This document shows, one piece after another, positions 1-8,785 of a stretch of DNA of 64,000 bases. The notes beneath the pieces are model-generated. The model worked only from the letters and a program-made list of their open reading frames with translations. It was not told the DNA's origin and ran no database searches. The first letter of the stretch is position 1. Every line of letters starts with the position of its first letter. Source of the DNA: JAXGPX01 sp040766745 (GTDB taxonomy: Bacteria; Bacillota; Sulfobacillia; Fermentithermobacillales; Fermentithermobacillaceae); contig JAXGPX010000002.1 of NCBI GenBank assembly GCA_040766745.1, positions 620,001 to 684,000 on the forward strand, given 5' to 3'. Made by a program: the position numbers and the translations under genes.

Positions 1-2
1 AC

Positions 3-215
3 TACGGCATTGATACGTCTTCTAAAGGCGAGCTAATCGGTGCCACAAAGAATCAAGAGCAGATTAGAGAAGCAATAGGTGCAGACAGCCTCACATTTTT
101 GGATGTAGAAGATCTCAAGGATGTCCTGGGGGCACAGGTTGGAAACCTGTGTACTGCTTGTTTTACCGGTGATTACCCTGTACCCCACGGCAAGGTTGCA
201 TTCAAGGGTAACTAG
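3..215 (+). CDS. purF: amidophosphoribosyltransferase, C-terminal fragment (cut by window edge)
   Basis: Only the last 70 codons are present, read in frame 3 up to the TAG at 213-215. The translation carries the typical PurF tail, with LCTACFTGDYPVP close to the C-terminus. The enzyme makes 5-phosphoribosylamine from PRPP and glutamine, the first step of purine synthesis. It is followed by purM, purN, purH and purD in pathway-operon order, which supports the call. The start and catalytic Cys lie outside the window. Confidence 0.9.
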   Translation, partial: YGIDTSSKGELIGATKNQEQIREAIGADSLTFLDVEDLKDVLGAQVGNLCTACFTGDYPVPHGKVAFKGN

Positions 216-252
216 TTTAGGAATATTAATACCTGGGTGGGAGCTGAATCAA

Positions 253-1275
253 ATGGCCTCAGGCAAATCTGAAGAATACAGCAAGGCAGGCGTTGATATT
301 GACGCAGCCTCCGAATGGGTTTCCAGGATAAAGCGTTTGGCATCAAAGACGGGAAATGACGCAGTTCTGTCAGGGGTGGGAGGCTTTTCAGGCCTCTACG
401 GCATGGAGAAATTTGGTTTCAAGAACCTGGTGCTGGCTTCAGGGGCTGATGGAGTCGGAACCAAGGTCATAATCGCGCAAATGATGGGCAAACACGATAC
501 TGTAGGCATAGACCTGGTAGCCATGAATGCAGACGATATTGTGACCTCAGGTGCGGCCCCTCTTTTCTTTCTGGATTACATAGCAGGCGGGAACTTACAT
601 CCTAACCTTGTTGAAGAAATAGTAAGCGGGGTAGTGGAAGGGTGTATAAGGGCAGGTTGTGCCTTGCTTGGCGGTGAAACAGCCCAAATGCCTGATCTTT
701 ACGGGCCAGGTGAGTACGATCTTGCCGGTTTCTGCGTAGGAGCTCTGGATAAGAGCCAAATTGTTGACGGTAAGGATATTCGACAGGGTGACATACTTGT
801 AGGCCTTGCATCTTCCGGACTGCATTCCAATGGCTATACACTTGCGCGGCATGTGTTCTTGGAAAAGGCCGGATGGAGTATTGACCGTCATGTAGAGGAT
901 TTCGGAAGGACTCTAGGAGAAGAACTGCTTGAACCTACTCGCATATACGCACCTCTTATGTTGAAAATCCGGGACTCTGTACCACTAAAAGGTGCTGCCC
1001 ATATTACAGGCGGTGGTTTGGCCGAGAACATTCCCAGAATATTGCCGAAAGGGCTTACTATGAGGCTCAGCTGCGATTGGGAAGTTCCTAATGTGTTCAG
1101 TATCCTGCAAAGTTTGGGGCAGATATCTGATGACGAGATGTACAGGGTTTTCAACATGGGTATAGGTATGATGGCCATAGTGGCGCCAGGAGATGTTGAC
1201 AAGGTTATTCAGGCCAGCCACGATGCCGGTATTCCTTCTTTTGTGGCAGGTGAGATAGTTGACAACTGTGAATAG
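253..1275 (+). CDS. purM: phosphoribosylformylglycinamidine cyclo-ligase (AIR synthetase)
   Basis: A 340-residue protein catalysing ATP-dependent closure of FGAM to AIR in purine synthesis. Family marks include the start MASGKSEEYSKAGVDIDAA, the GVGGFSGLYG loop, the ASGADGVGTK segment, MNADDIVTSGAAPLFFLDY, and the glycine-rich HITGGGLAENIPR. The reading frame is open further 5', but that part overlaps purF and looks like non-coding translation. The ATG at 253 has a GGTGGGAG element about 10 nt upstream and gives the usual family length. purN overlaps its 3' end. Confidence 0.96.
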   Translation: MASGKSEEYSKAGVDIDAASEWVSRIKRLASKTGNDAVLSGVGGFSGLYGMEKFGFKNLVLASGADGVGTKVIIAQMMGKHDTVGIDLVAMNADDIVTSGAAPLFFLDYIAGGNLHPNLVEEIVSGVVEGCIRAGCALLGGETAQMPDLYGPGEYDLAGFCVGALDKSQIVDGKDIRQGDILVGLASSGLHSNGYTLARHVFLEKAGWSIDRHVEDFGRTLGEELLEPTRIYAPLMLKIRDSVPLKGAAHITGGGLAENIPRILPKGLTMRLSCDWEVPNVFSILQSLGQISDDEMYRVFNMGIGMMAIVAPGDVDKVIQASHDAGIPSFVAGEIVDNCE

Positions 1276-1906
1276 CAACAGGCTCGCCCTTGGGGTCCTG
1301 GTTTCGGGACGCGGCACTAACTTGCAGGCGATTCTTGACCGGTGCCAGGAGGGTAGCATACCTGCTGAGGTCAAGGTTGTAATTTCCAACAGGCCCCGGG
1401 TTCTGGCCCTGGACAGAGCAGCTGCAAAAGGGGTATCTGTCTATACAGTAGAGCCAAAATGCTTTGGTAAGTGGCCTCTCTGCAAGGAACCATACGAAGA
1501 AAAGCTAGTCGAGATTTTGGCATCGTACAACGTTGATCTTGTGGTACTTGCAGGCTACGACCGGTTAGCCGGCAATACCTTGCTGGATGCTTTTCCAATG
1601 AAAGTGATCAATGTACATCCTGCCATATTGCCTGCTTTTCCCGGGCTCAACGCCCAAAAACAAGCTTTGGATCACGGCGTCAAAATTGCCGGTGCATCTG
1701 TGTTCTTTGTAGACTTATCTGTTGACGGAGGCCCGATTATCATTCAGGACTCATGCAAAGTTTTGGAAGATGATACGGTTGAATCACTTTCTCAACGAAT
1801 TTTAGAGATAGAGCACAGGATTCTTCCTGAAGCAATCAGGTTGATAGCCGAAGGTAGGGCCAGGATCGATGGTAGGAAAGTTAGGATTTTGAGTTCTACT
1901 GAATAA
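1259..1906 (+). CDS. purN: phosphoribosylglycinamide formyltransferase
   Basis: About 212-215 residues; transfers a formyl group from 10-formyl-THF to GAR. The N-terminus has the substrate-binding SGRGTNLQAI loop. The catalytic block NVHPAILPAFPG carries the conserved Asn and His, and the catalytic Asp lies in GASVFFVDLSVDGGPII. The coding region overlaps the purM stop, indicating translational coupling. Two starts are possible: TTG 1259, very close to the GGCAGGTGAG element, or GTG 1268 with about 13 nt spacing. The downstream GTG is at least as likely. Confidence 0.95.
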   Translation: MTTVNSNRLALGVLVSGRGTNLQAILDRCQEGSIPAEVKVVISNRPRVLALDRAAAKGVSVYTVEPKCFGKWPLCKEPYEEKLVEILASYNVDLVVLAGYDRLAGNTLLDAFPMKVINVHPAILPAFPGLNAQKQALDHGVKIAGASVFFVDLSVDGGPIIIQDSCKVLEDDTVESLSQRILEIEHRILPEAIRLIAEGRARIDGRKVRILSSTE

Positions 1907-1925
1907 GTCAGTGGAGGTGCATCTA

Positions 1926-3497
1926 TTGAAACGTGCCATTCTAAGCGTAGCAGACAAAACAGGGATTGCAGGCCTGGCGAGAACATTGGTTAACCTTGGG
2001 TGGGAAATTGTATCGTCTGGAGGCACTGCCCGGTTCCTAAAAGATGAAGGCATAAATGTTCTCGAGGTCAGCCAGGTTACAGGATTCCCTGAGATTCTGG
2101 GAGGCAGGGTCAAGACCCTTAACCCAATGATTCACGGAGGTATCCTTGCAAGGCGCAACATTCCGGAAGACCTGGAGGAACTCAAACTACATAACATAGC
2201 GCCGGTAGACATGGTAGTGTGCAATTTGTACCCTTTCGTTGAAGCTGCGAAGAAACCCGGCGCTACAATTGATCAAATGATTGAGCAAGTAGATATTGGA
2301 GGCCCTACCCTTCTTAGGGCTGCAGCAAAAAACTACCGTTGGGTCACTGTTGTCTGCAACCCTGAAAGGTATGGTGAGATTATTCAAGAACTTCAAGACA
2401 ATGGAGACGTGGGGATGCCCCTCAGACAGAAACTTGCACTTGAAGTCTTTTTGCACACTTCGTCGTATGATGCAGCAATAGCTTCGTATTTTGGGTCGAA
2501 ATGGCCGGAGAGCCGTGCCGAATTTCCTGAAGAAATGGCTCTCGGTTACACCAAAGTTTTCTCTTTAAGGTATGGAGAGAACCCTCATCAGAAGGCTGCT
2601 TACTATGAGCCTGTGATTGCGGAAAACGGGGTTTCCTTGAGCCAGACACAAATTCAGGGCAAGGAGCTTTCATACAACAACATAAACGACCTGGATAACG
2701 CATTTTCCGCTGTTTGGGATCTTGATTCTACAGGGTGTGTTGTGGTCAAACATGCAGCCCCTTGCGGCGTTGCCTTAGGTAATACAGCGAAAGATGTATT
2801 TGAGAAGGCTTTTCAAGGCGATCCTGTATCGGCCTTTGGCGGTATTGTGGCCTTTAATTGTGAGGTAGACAGGGATTGTGCCCTGGCCATGAAAAAGGTG
2901 TTCCTTGAGGTTGTTGTGGCTCCATCATTTACGGAAGAGGCTTTGCAGGTTCTAAAGGGCAAGAAAGATTTGCGGATACTCATACTTTCCCCTGCTGAAC
3001 CAGGTAGGCATATGTGCAGCGGTGAATCAAGGGCCAAGAGAGAATACAGGGTAAAGGCTGCCATGGGCGGGATACTGGTGCAGGAGCAGGATTTTGCATT
3101 GCCTGCAGATGAAGATTGGCAAGTGGTTTCCAAGAGGCAGCCCACTGAGGAAGAGATCAGAGATTTAAGATTCGCAATGACTGTGTGCAAGCACGTAAAG
3201 TCGAATTCCATAGTTCTGTCAAGCGGCCTGAAGACAGTTGGAATAGGCGGCGGGCAGCCTAACCGGGTAGACGCTGTAAGGATAGCCATTTCCAGAGCCG
3301 GCGAAAGGGCCAAAGGTTCCTGTTTGGCTTCAGATGCCTTTTTCCCGTTTCCCGATTCGGTTCAGGAGGCGGCACAGGCAGGGATAACTGCTATAGCTCA
3401 TCCAGGTGGTTCCATCAGGGATCAGGAATCAATAGATTCTGCCGATGAGTTGGGAGTTGCCATGGTACTGACAGGAAAACGGCACTTCTTGCATTAG
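1926..3497 (+). CDS. purH: bifunctional AICAR formyltransferase / IMP cyclohydrolase
   Basis: A 523-residue protein for the last two steps to IMP. The N-terminal methylglyoxal-synthase-like cyclohydrolase domain begins KRAILSVADKTGI and covers roughly residues 1-150. The rest is the formyltransferase, with VVKHAAPCGVALG, CKHVKSNSIVL, ASDAFFPFPDSV and a C-terminal TGKRHFLH. The TTG at 1926 is preferred because GGAGGTG at 1913-1919 sits 6 nt upstream and the family normally starts at this KRAxxSV motif. The usual QPGGSIRD loop reads HPGGSIRD here, a small deviation. Confidence 0.96.
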   Translation: MKRAILSVADKTGIAGLARTLVNLGWEIVSSGGTARFLKDEGINVLEVSQVTGFPEILGGRVKTLNPMIHGGILARRNIPEDLEELKLHNIAPVDMVVCNLYPFVEAAKKPGATIDQMIEQVDIGGPTLLRAAAKNYRWVTVVCNPERYGEIIQELQDNGDVGMPLRQKLALEVFLHTSSYDAAIASYFGSKWPESRAEFPEEMALGYTKVFSLRYGENPHQKAAYYEPVIAENGVSLSQTQIQGKELSYNNINDLDNAFSAVWDLDSTGCVVVKHAAPCGVALGNTAKDVFEKAFQGDPVSAFGGIVAFNCEVDRDCALAMKKVFLEVVVAPSFTEEALQVLKGKKDLRILILSPAEPGRHMCSGESRAKREYRVKAAMGGILVQEQDFALPADEDWQVVSKRQPTEEEIRDLRFAMTVCKHVKSNSIVLSSGLKTVGIGGGQPNRVDAVRIAISRAGERAKGSCLASDAFFPFPDSVQEAAQAGITAIAHPGGSIRDQESIDSADELGVAMVLTGKRHFLH

Positions 3498-3579
3498 CGC
3501 GTCAGATAGCACAAAGAGTCTACGTGCACAATGCCAATACTGTCCTGGCAATTCTTCACACAGGAAAGGAGCAATTCTA

Positions 3580-4863
3580 ATGCGGATTCTAGTAGTCGGT
3601 TCAGGTGGGCGAGAGCATGCTCTGGCATGGGTAATTGGAAACTGCCCGGAAGTTGAGAAACTCTGGATAGCCCCTGGTAACCCGGGAACTGCAGAAGTCG
3701 GAACCAATGTCAATATTGATCCACTGGATTTTGAGGCTATTGCCAGGTTGTGCCGGGAAGAGTCTATAGGCCTGGTAGCGGTTGGGCCCGAGAAGCCTCT
3801 GTCAGCTGGAATTGCAGATTTCTTGTGGGAAAAAGGCATTCCAACATTTGGGCCTACCAAGGCCGGGGCTAACCTGGAAGCAAGCAAGAGTGCTGCCAAG
3901 GAGTTCATGGAGAGGCACAATATTCCCCATCCCCAATTCAGGGTTTTTGAGTCTTCAAAAGAAGCTGTTGACTATATACAGTCTGTCCCAGGCCCATGGG
4001 TTATCAAAGCAGACGGGTTGGCCTTGGGCAAAGGTGTAATCATAACCGCCGATATCAATGAAGCGATCGAGGTAATTAATGAACTTCTCTCAGGGAGACT
4101 CCATGGCGAAGCAGGAAAACGAATAGTTATAGAAGAGTTTCTTGAAGGTATTGAAGCAACGGCAATGGCACTATGCGACGGCAACTGTATATATCCTCTT
4201 CCAATGGCTAAGGACCACAAGAGGGTTTATGATGGTGACCAAGGGCCAATGACCGGAGGAATGGGGGCCTATTCGCCACTTCCCTTTGTGTCCGGTGAGA
4301 TGGAACAAGATATCTTCCGGAACATTCTGGACAGGACTTTTGCCGGCCTGAAAAAGGATGGGATTGATTACCGGGGAGTGATATATGCCGGCCTGATGCT
4401 TACAAGGTCCGGGCCTAAAGTGCTTGAATATAACGTCAGGTTCGGTGATCCTGAGGCTCAGTGTGTACTCCCAAGACTGTCAGGGAACGTGGCAGGTTTG
4501 CTCATGGCATGCGCCGCAGGCAAACTTACCGGTTTCCTTTCAGAAAGTGAAATGGGGGTTAAGGATAAGGCAGTCGCTACTGTGGTAATGGCATCTCAGG
4601 GGTACCCGGGTAAGTATGCCAAAGGCTTTCCCATAGAAGGCCTTGCCCGTGCCAGGCAAGTGTCACCTGGAAATGTTATTGTGTTTCATGCAGGAACCGG
4701 GAAAGATGAAGATAGGCACCTTGTGAACTCAGGAGGAAGGGTTTTGGCGGTCACTGCTCTGGGATCTACCCTTGGTGAGGCCCGGGCAGACGCATACCGT
4801 GCAGTTCAGGAAATAAGTTTCTCTGGAGCTTATTACAGGACTGATATTGGAAAAGAGTTTTAA
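3580..4863 (+). CDS. purD: phosphoribosylamine-glycine ligase (GAR synthetase)
   Basis: A 427-residue ATP-grasp ligase joining glycine to phosphoribosylamine. Visible motifs are the N-terminal VVGSGGREHALAW, the ATP-grasp PWVIKADGLALGKGVII, DHKRVYDGDQGPMTGGMGAY, and the metal-binding LEYNVRFGDPEAQ. The ATG at 3580 has AGGAAAGGAG just upstream. It lies 82 nt after purH, the only real gap in the purine operon. The following transporter gene probably initiates about 50 nt after the purD stop. Confidence 0.97.
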   Translation: MRILVVGSGGREHALAWVIGNCPEVEKLWIAPGNPGTAEVGTNVNIDPLDFEAIARLCREESIGLVAVGPEKPLSAGIADFLWEKGIPTFGPTKAGANLEASKSAAKEFMERHNIPHPQFRVFESSKEAVDYIQSVPGPWVIKADGLALGKGVIITADINEAIEVINELLSGRLHGEAGKRIVIEEFLEGIEATAMALCDGNCIYPLPMAKDHKRVYDGDQGPMTGGMGAYSPLPFVSGEMEQDIFRNILDRTFAGLKKDGIDYRGVIYAGLMLTRSGPKVLEYNVRFGDPEAQCVLPRLSGNVAGLLMACAAGKLTGFLSESEMGVKDKAVATVVMASQGYPGKYAKGFPIEGLARARQVSPGNVIVFHAGTGKDEDRHLVNSGGRVLAVTALGSTLGEARADAYRAVQEISFSGAYYRTDIGKEF

Positions 4864-4912
4864 GCAGCAAGGGAAGAAATTCGGGCAAACTGGCAAGGAG
4901 AGATTGAAAGAG

Positions 4913-5470
4913 ATGGCAGGACTCAACCGGGAAGAGGAACGGGCACTTGAAGGTTCGCCAGGCAGGCCTCAAAACGAAAAGAGAGGCCAGGGTAGGCCGT
5001 TGGCAGGAAACCTTACAAGAATAGCCCTTTTAGCCGGCATTTATGCAGTCCTGACCGTCCTTCCACCGTTTTCAAGTTTCGGGTACGGGCCTGTCCAGAT
5101 AAGAATTGCAGAAGTCCTTACAGTACTCCCTTTCTTGTTCCCGTGGGCCAAGTGGGGGCTCTATACAGGGTGTATATTGGCCAATCTGGCAAGCCCTTTT
5201 CTTCTCTGGGACGTTACCCTTGGCGCTATGGGCAGCCTTCTTAGCGGATTCATTACTGAGAAAATGCCGAATCCTTACCTGGCGCCGTTGCCTCCGGTCC
5301 TGATTAACGCTGTAATAGTCTCTTCGTATGTTGCTCCATTGAGCGGCCTTAGCTACTTGCCTGTTTTTGGATACATACTATTGGGCCAGGCAGTATCGTG
5401 CTATGTTTTGGGATTGCCTGTACTGCTGTTCTTGGTTGGGAATCCTGGCCTTACCGGCAAACTGAAGTAG
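4913..5470 (+). CDS. QueT-family (DUF988) membrane transporter
   Basis: A 185-residue integral membrane protein with about five hydrophobic segments after a charged N-terminal stretch of about 35 residues. The motif GPVQIRIAEVLTVLPFLFPW and the APLPPVLINAVIV segment are typical of the QueT/DUF988 family. That family contains predicted queuosine-precursor transporters that act as S components of ECF systems. The ATG at 4913 is chosen over the TTG at 4847, which would overlap purD, because AAGGAGAG lies about 10 nt upstream. No preQ1 riboswitch could be recognised upstream, so the substrate is inferred from family only. Confidence 0.8.
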   Translation: MAGLNREEERALEGSPGRPQNEKRGQGRPLAGNLTRIALLAGIYAVLTVLPPFSSFGYGPVQIRIAEVLTVLPFLFPWAKWGLYTGCILANLASPFLLWDVTLGAMGSLLSGFITEKMPNPYLAPLPPVLINAVIVSSYVAPLSGLSYLPVFGYILLGQAVSCYVLGLPVLLFLVGNPGLTGKLK

Positions 5471-5524
5471 GTAAGGCAATAGGGGTACTTATAGACGAAA
5501 CCGGCCAGGGCAGACAGATATCTA

Positions 5525-5905
5525 TTAGCGGAGTATTAAGTCGATTTCGGATTTCAAACCTTGAAGTGTAATGACCATGCGGTTGGGTACACACACAATT
5601 GATTGCCCCGAGGATGAAATCCATCCGGTTCTCCAGCAGATTTCGTTAGGGCATACAGTGTGATCCATGGGTAGCACTCTCACCTTTCCATGCCCGTATT
5701 CTAGTGTGGCTTCCCCTCGTGGAACCGGTATTGCTACTAGTTTCAGAGTTTGTGTGCTTACGGCCAGCCTCGAAACTTCTTTTCCGTCAACTGTAACAAT
5801 GGCTACGAGTTCCTGGTGTTTGGCTGGCAAGTACGTAAAACCGGCCCAGGCCAACATGGCTACGAGTACAGCCGAAATTACCAGGATAATATCTCCTCGG
5901 GTCAC
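5525..5905 (-). CDS. NusG domain II-containing protein
   Basis: A 126-residue protein with one N-terminal transmembrane helix (about residues 6-25) and a small extracytoplasmic NusG domain II-like module. The family signature DHTVCPNEICWRTGWI followed by GQSIVCVPNRMVI, with its conserved Cys residues, is clear. The GTG at 5905 follows a perfect AAGGAGG with 8 nt spacing, so longer upstream readings are rejected. Function is unknown. The family is often found beside Gx/heptaprenyl-diphosphate-synthase-I-type transporters, but no such partner is present here. Confidence 0.8.
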   Translation of the reverse strand: MTRGDIILVISAVLVAMLAWAGFTYLPAKHQELVAIVTVDGKEVSRLAVSTQTLKLVAIPVPRGEATLEYGHGKVRVLPMDHTVCPNEICWRTGWISSSGQSIVCVPNRMVITLQGLKSEIDLILR

Positions 5906-6199
5906 CGGTGCCACCTCCTTGGAAAGATTATAGCAGACCAAGCGCCTGTTAAGCCAAGAGCAGTCATGCCATGGAAGAACAATCTGACAAACCTGGAGTG
6001 CACCAAGTATCCGGTAGATAATGGTGGCCTTATCGATCTGGATCATATGCAAATAATAGACTATACTTAAGGTTTAGATAATTGCGAAACACAAAGAAGG
6101 ATTTTAGGCGCCTGCGTAGCATATAGTGGCATAGAAAGCCATGGTTGTATCACATCAGAGACCTCAATGCAGTTCTTCTGAAGCAAAGCCAAACCACAT

Positions 6200-6228
6200 T
6201 TGGCACCAAGATATTAGCACTGTAGTAT
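6200..6228 (+). promoter_or_regulatory. candidate sigma-A promoter for the DUF6754 operon
   Basis: TTGGCA at 6200-6205, a 17-nt spacer and TAGTAT at 6223-6228 lie about 45 nt before the AGGAGGTG of the first gene. The -35 matches the consensus at 5 of 6 positions and the -10 at 4 of 6. The rest of the 368-nt gap between 5906 and 6273 holds no convincing gene. Confidence 0.45.
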
Positions 6229-6273
6229 CGCATTTCGCTATAGCATGGCTTAGTTTCACAAGGAGGTGAAATA

Positions 6274-7098
6274 ATGTTAAATTTGCTAGTTCTTGCAGCG
6301 GAAGAAGGGCCAAAATGGGGTATTCTCGTTAATGATGACAGCTCTGTGTTCGGTTTCATATTTGGCCTTGCCATGGGTATTTTGACCTATGTCATGATAC
6401 AGCGGGCAAGAGCTGGGCTTCCAATTCCCGAGATCAGGCGAATTGCGGGAATGGAGGCTTTCGAAGAGGCTGTAGGAAGAGCTACTGAAATGGGACGGCC
6501 GGTTCACATAACTAACTACAGCGCCGACGTGGGAGACTATGATACATGGGCATTCTGGGCATACCTTGCTCATGTGGCGAAGCTTTGCGCCTCATACGAT
6601 ACAAGGGTAGTCAACACCAACGCGGACTACCTGACTATGACTGTAAACGAGGAAATCATACGGCAGTCATATCTTGAAGCAGGAAGGCCCGACGCGTTCA
6701 ACCCCGATGATGTCAGGTTCCTTTCAGACTGGCAGTTTGGTTATACAATGGGTTGTGCCGGTATCATTGCCCGAGAAAAACCTGCTGCCAACTTCCTGAT
6801 TGGTTATTTCTACGCCGAATCATTGATTCTGGCTGAATCAGGAGCCCTGGTGGGAGCCATCCAGGTTGCGGCTACATCGAACGTTGCTCAGCTGCCATTT
6901 TTTGTGGCTGCCTGCGATTACACCATGATTGGTGAGGAGTTCTACGCCGGAGCAGCCGCCCTGTCCAAAGAACCTGTCATCTACGGTTCGGTAGTTGCCC
7001 AGGACGTAGGCCGTGTAGCCTTCACGATTATCATCATAGTTGGTGCACTTCTAAACACAGCAGGCAGTGATGCTGTGATTAAGCTTATCAAGTATTAA
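6274..7098 (+). CDS. DUF6754-domain membrane protein
   Basis: A 274-residue protein with one N-terminal helix (about residues 25-43) and one C-terminal helix (about 248-265) flanking a soluble domain. The domain carries the DUF6754-like segments RRIAGMEAFEEAVGRATEMG, RFLSDWQFGYTMGCAGI and REKPAANFLIGYFYAESLIL, plus QLPFFVAACDYTMIGEE. A perfect AGGAGGTG precedes the ATG. It is the first of four same-strand genes sharing AGGAGGTG-type sites. The biochemical role is unknown; the two-anchor topology suggests a membrane-tethered complex with its neighbours. Confidence 0.75.
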   Translation: MLNLLVLAAEEGPKWGILVNDDSSVFGFIFGLAMGILTYVMIQRARAGLPIPEIRRIAGMEAFEEAVGRATEMGRPVHITNYSADVGDYDTWAFWAYLAHVAKLCASYDTRVVNTNADYLTMTVNEEIIRQSYLEAGRPDAFNPDDVRFLSDWQFGYTMGCAGIIAREKPAANFLIGYFYAESLILAESGALVGAIQVAATSNVAQLPFFVAACDYTMIGEEFYAGAAALSKEPVIYGSVVAQDVGRVAFTIIIIVGALLNTAGSDAVIKLIKY

Positions 7099-7131
7099 TG
7101 CGGAACCAGAAGCGAGAGGAGGTGAACCGGT

Positions 7132-7788
7132 TTGAAAAGGGAAGTTCCGTTAGTACTTACATTTATCATGACGCTCTTGCGCTGCGGGTTTGAATTACTG
7201 GACCCAATGATAAAATATGAAATCGCCCCAGGCAAGACGCTCTTTTCCAGGGTTTCCTACTCCATTACTTTCATGTATGCAATGGGCTTATTGATGGGTC
7301 TGATTAACCTATCACGAATCCATGGAAATACTATCAAACGCAAGAGGGAAAACTGGATATACAGCGTATGGCTCTTAGTCGTTCTGTACGGTTATGCGCT
7401 TCTCGGCATCTTCGGAGGACTTGAAGCCACGGCTTTTGGATGGATCTATGACGCTGTTATCGTACCTCTTGACTCAACTACAATGTCTCTGTTGGCCTTC
7501 TTTATTGCATCAGCTGCATACAGGGCGTTCAGGATACGAAACGTTGAATCAGCCATAATGCTGTCTATAGCACTCATAGTGATGCTGGGGAATGTATCAT
7601 TAGGCAACTTGCTGTGGAGCGCCGATGGATTCCTGGGAGGATTCAAGGGCCTAAAAGACTGGTTATTGGCTGTGCCTAACACTGCCGGTCAGCGTGCCCT
7701 AAGAATTGGTATCTTCCTTGGATCATACGCTGCTACTTTGCGTGTATTCCTGGGCCTGGAGAAACGCTATCTTGGAGGCGTCGACTAA
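7132..7788 (+). CDS. unrecognised polytopic membrane protein (DUF6754 operon)
   Basis: A 218-residue protein starting at TTG 7132 behind GAGGAGGTG. It has about six hydrophobic segments, with a basic loop (TIKRKREN) near residue 68-75, and no cysteine-rich or catalytic motif. It lies 33 nt after the DUF6754 gene and 82 nt before the next operon gene. I do not recognise the family. Its all-membrane character suggests it forms a bilayer partner of the two-anchor proteins encoded beside it. Confidence 0.7.
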   Translation: MKREVPLVLTFIMTLLRCGFELLDPMIKYEIAPGKTLFSRVSYSITFMYAMGLLMGLINLSRIHGNTIKRKRENWIYSVWLLVVLYGYALLGIFGGLEATAFGWIYDAVIVPLDSTTMSLLAFFIASAAYRAFRIRNVESAIMLSIALIVMLGNVSLGNLLWSADGFLGGFKGLKDWLLAVPNTAGQRALRIGIFLGSYAATLRVFLGLEKRYLGGVD

Positions 7789-7870
7789 ACTATGTGCTGT
7801 CCGTTTGACATAATTCTATGGAGTTTAACCTAAACACAGTCTCAAGTTGCTGTGAAAGGAGGGAAACATC

Positions 7871-8716
7871 GTGAAGTGGTTTGAGAAATTTGGTTCCATC
7901 GATCCACGGTGGATTTATCTCGTAATGGCTATTGCCCTTGCCATACCGCTGCTGAAGCCCATGGGCCTGGCTATTACAATAGACCAGGAGACTACTGTAC
8001 CGGTATTCAACTGGGTAGATAACCTTCAACCCGGTGATATAGTTGTCGGAGACATTGCATTTAGCGGGCCAGGGGAGCTTGGTCCTCAGGTTCAAGCGTG
8101 GTTTAGGCACTGCATGCTAAAAGGCGTCAAGGTAGTTATGGTTGCTCAATGGAACACAGGTGAGAGGCTCGGGTACACTCTCATTAACGAAGTTGTCGAG
8201 GAGTTGAAAGCAGAAGGAGTATCTGCAGAGTATGGGGTTGATTGGGTTTATGTGGGTTGGAAGCCTGGCGGCACCACTACCTGGCGTAATATGCAGTTGG
8301 ACTTCTGGGATACCTGTGCGAAGGCAGACATGCTCGGCAATTCATTTGAAGATCTTCCCCTGATGCAGAGGTTCAGAAAGTGGGATAAGGCAACTACCAA
8401 GGGCGTCATGGCTTTCTTATCAGGATCCCCTGGACTTCCCACATACACCACGTATTTTGCCGATTACGATATATATGTGGGTAACGTGGCAGTACAGGTT
8501 CCGGGAGCCATGAATAACCTTAGAGCCGGACAGATCAAGGGAATGCTCTGCGGTTTACCCGGAGCGGCTGAATATGAGATTCTTCTTAACAGGCCTGGTA
8601 AGACGGTAAAACTTATGGATGCTCAATCAATGGGCCATCTATGGATTATTGTCCTCGTAATTCTGGGCAATATCTCTTATTACGCCAAGGTCAAAAGCGA
8701 TAGCAGTGCGCACTAA
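7871..8716 (+). CDS. two-anchor membrane protein with a large soluble domain (DUF6754 operon)
   Basis: A 281-residue protein from GTG 7871, with AAAGGAGGG upstream. A helix at about residues 15-33 and another at about 255-272 enclose a domain of about 220 residues. Visible blocks include LQPGDIVVGDIAFSGPGELG and DWVYVGWKPGGTTTW. The organisation (short N-terminus, one helix, big domain, one helix, short tail) mirrors the DUF6754 protein two genes upstream. No catalytic motif is recognised, so the function is not assigned. Confidence 0.7.
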   Translation: MKWFEKFGSIDPRWIYLVMAIALAIPLLKPMGLAITIDQETTVPVFNWVDNLQPGDIVVGDIAFSGPGELGPQVQAWFRHCMLKGVKVVMVAQWNTGERLGYTLINEVVEELKAEGVSAEYGVDWVYVGWKPGGTTTWRNMQLDFWDTCAKADMLGNSFEDLPLMQRFRKWDKATTKGVMAFLSGSPGLPTYTTYFADYDIYVGNVAVQVPGAMNNLRAGQIKGMLCGLPGAAEYEILLNRPGKTVKLMDAQSMGHLWIIVLVILGNISYYAKVKSDSSAH

Positions 8717-8785
8717 TAACAGGGCAGGACTGTTTTTGTGGTAACGATGTTTGGTCGCGATTGAGGAGACAGGAGGTGAACTAAA

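Noticed and set aside
121..252. N-terminal extension of purM
   Set aside because: It overlaps the purF 3' end, has no family similarity and lacks a ribosome site; ATG 253 fits the family.
4864..4912. preQ1 riboswitch before the QueT-like gene
   Set aside because: The gap after purD is too short and no aptamer-like fold was seen.
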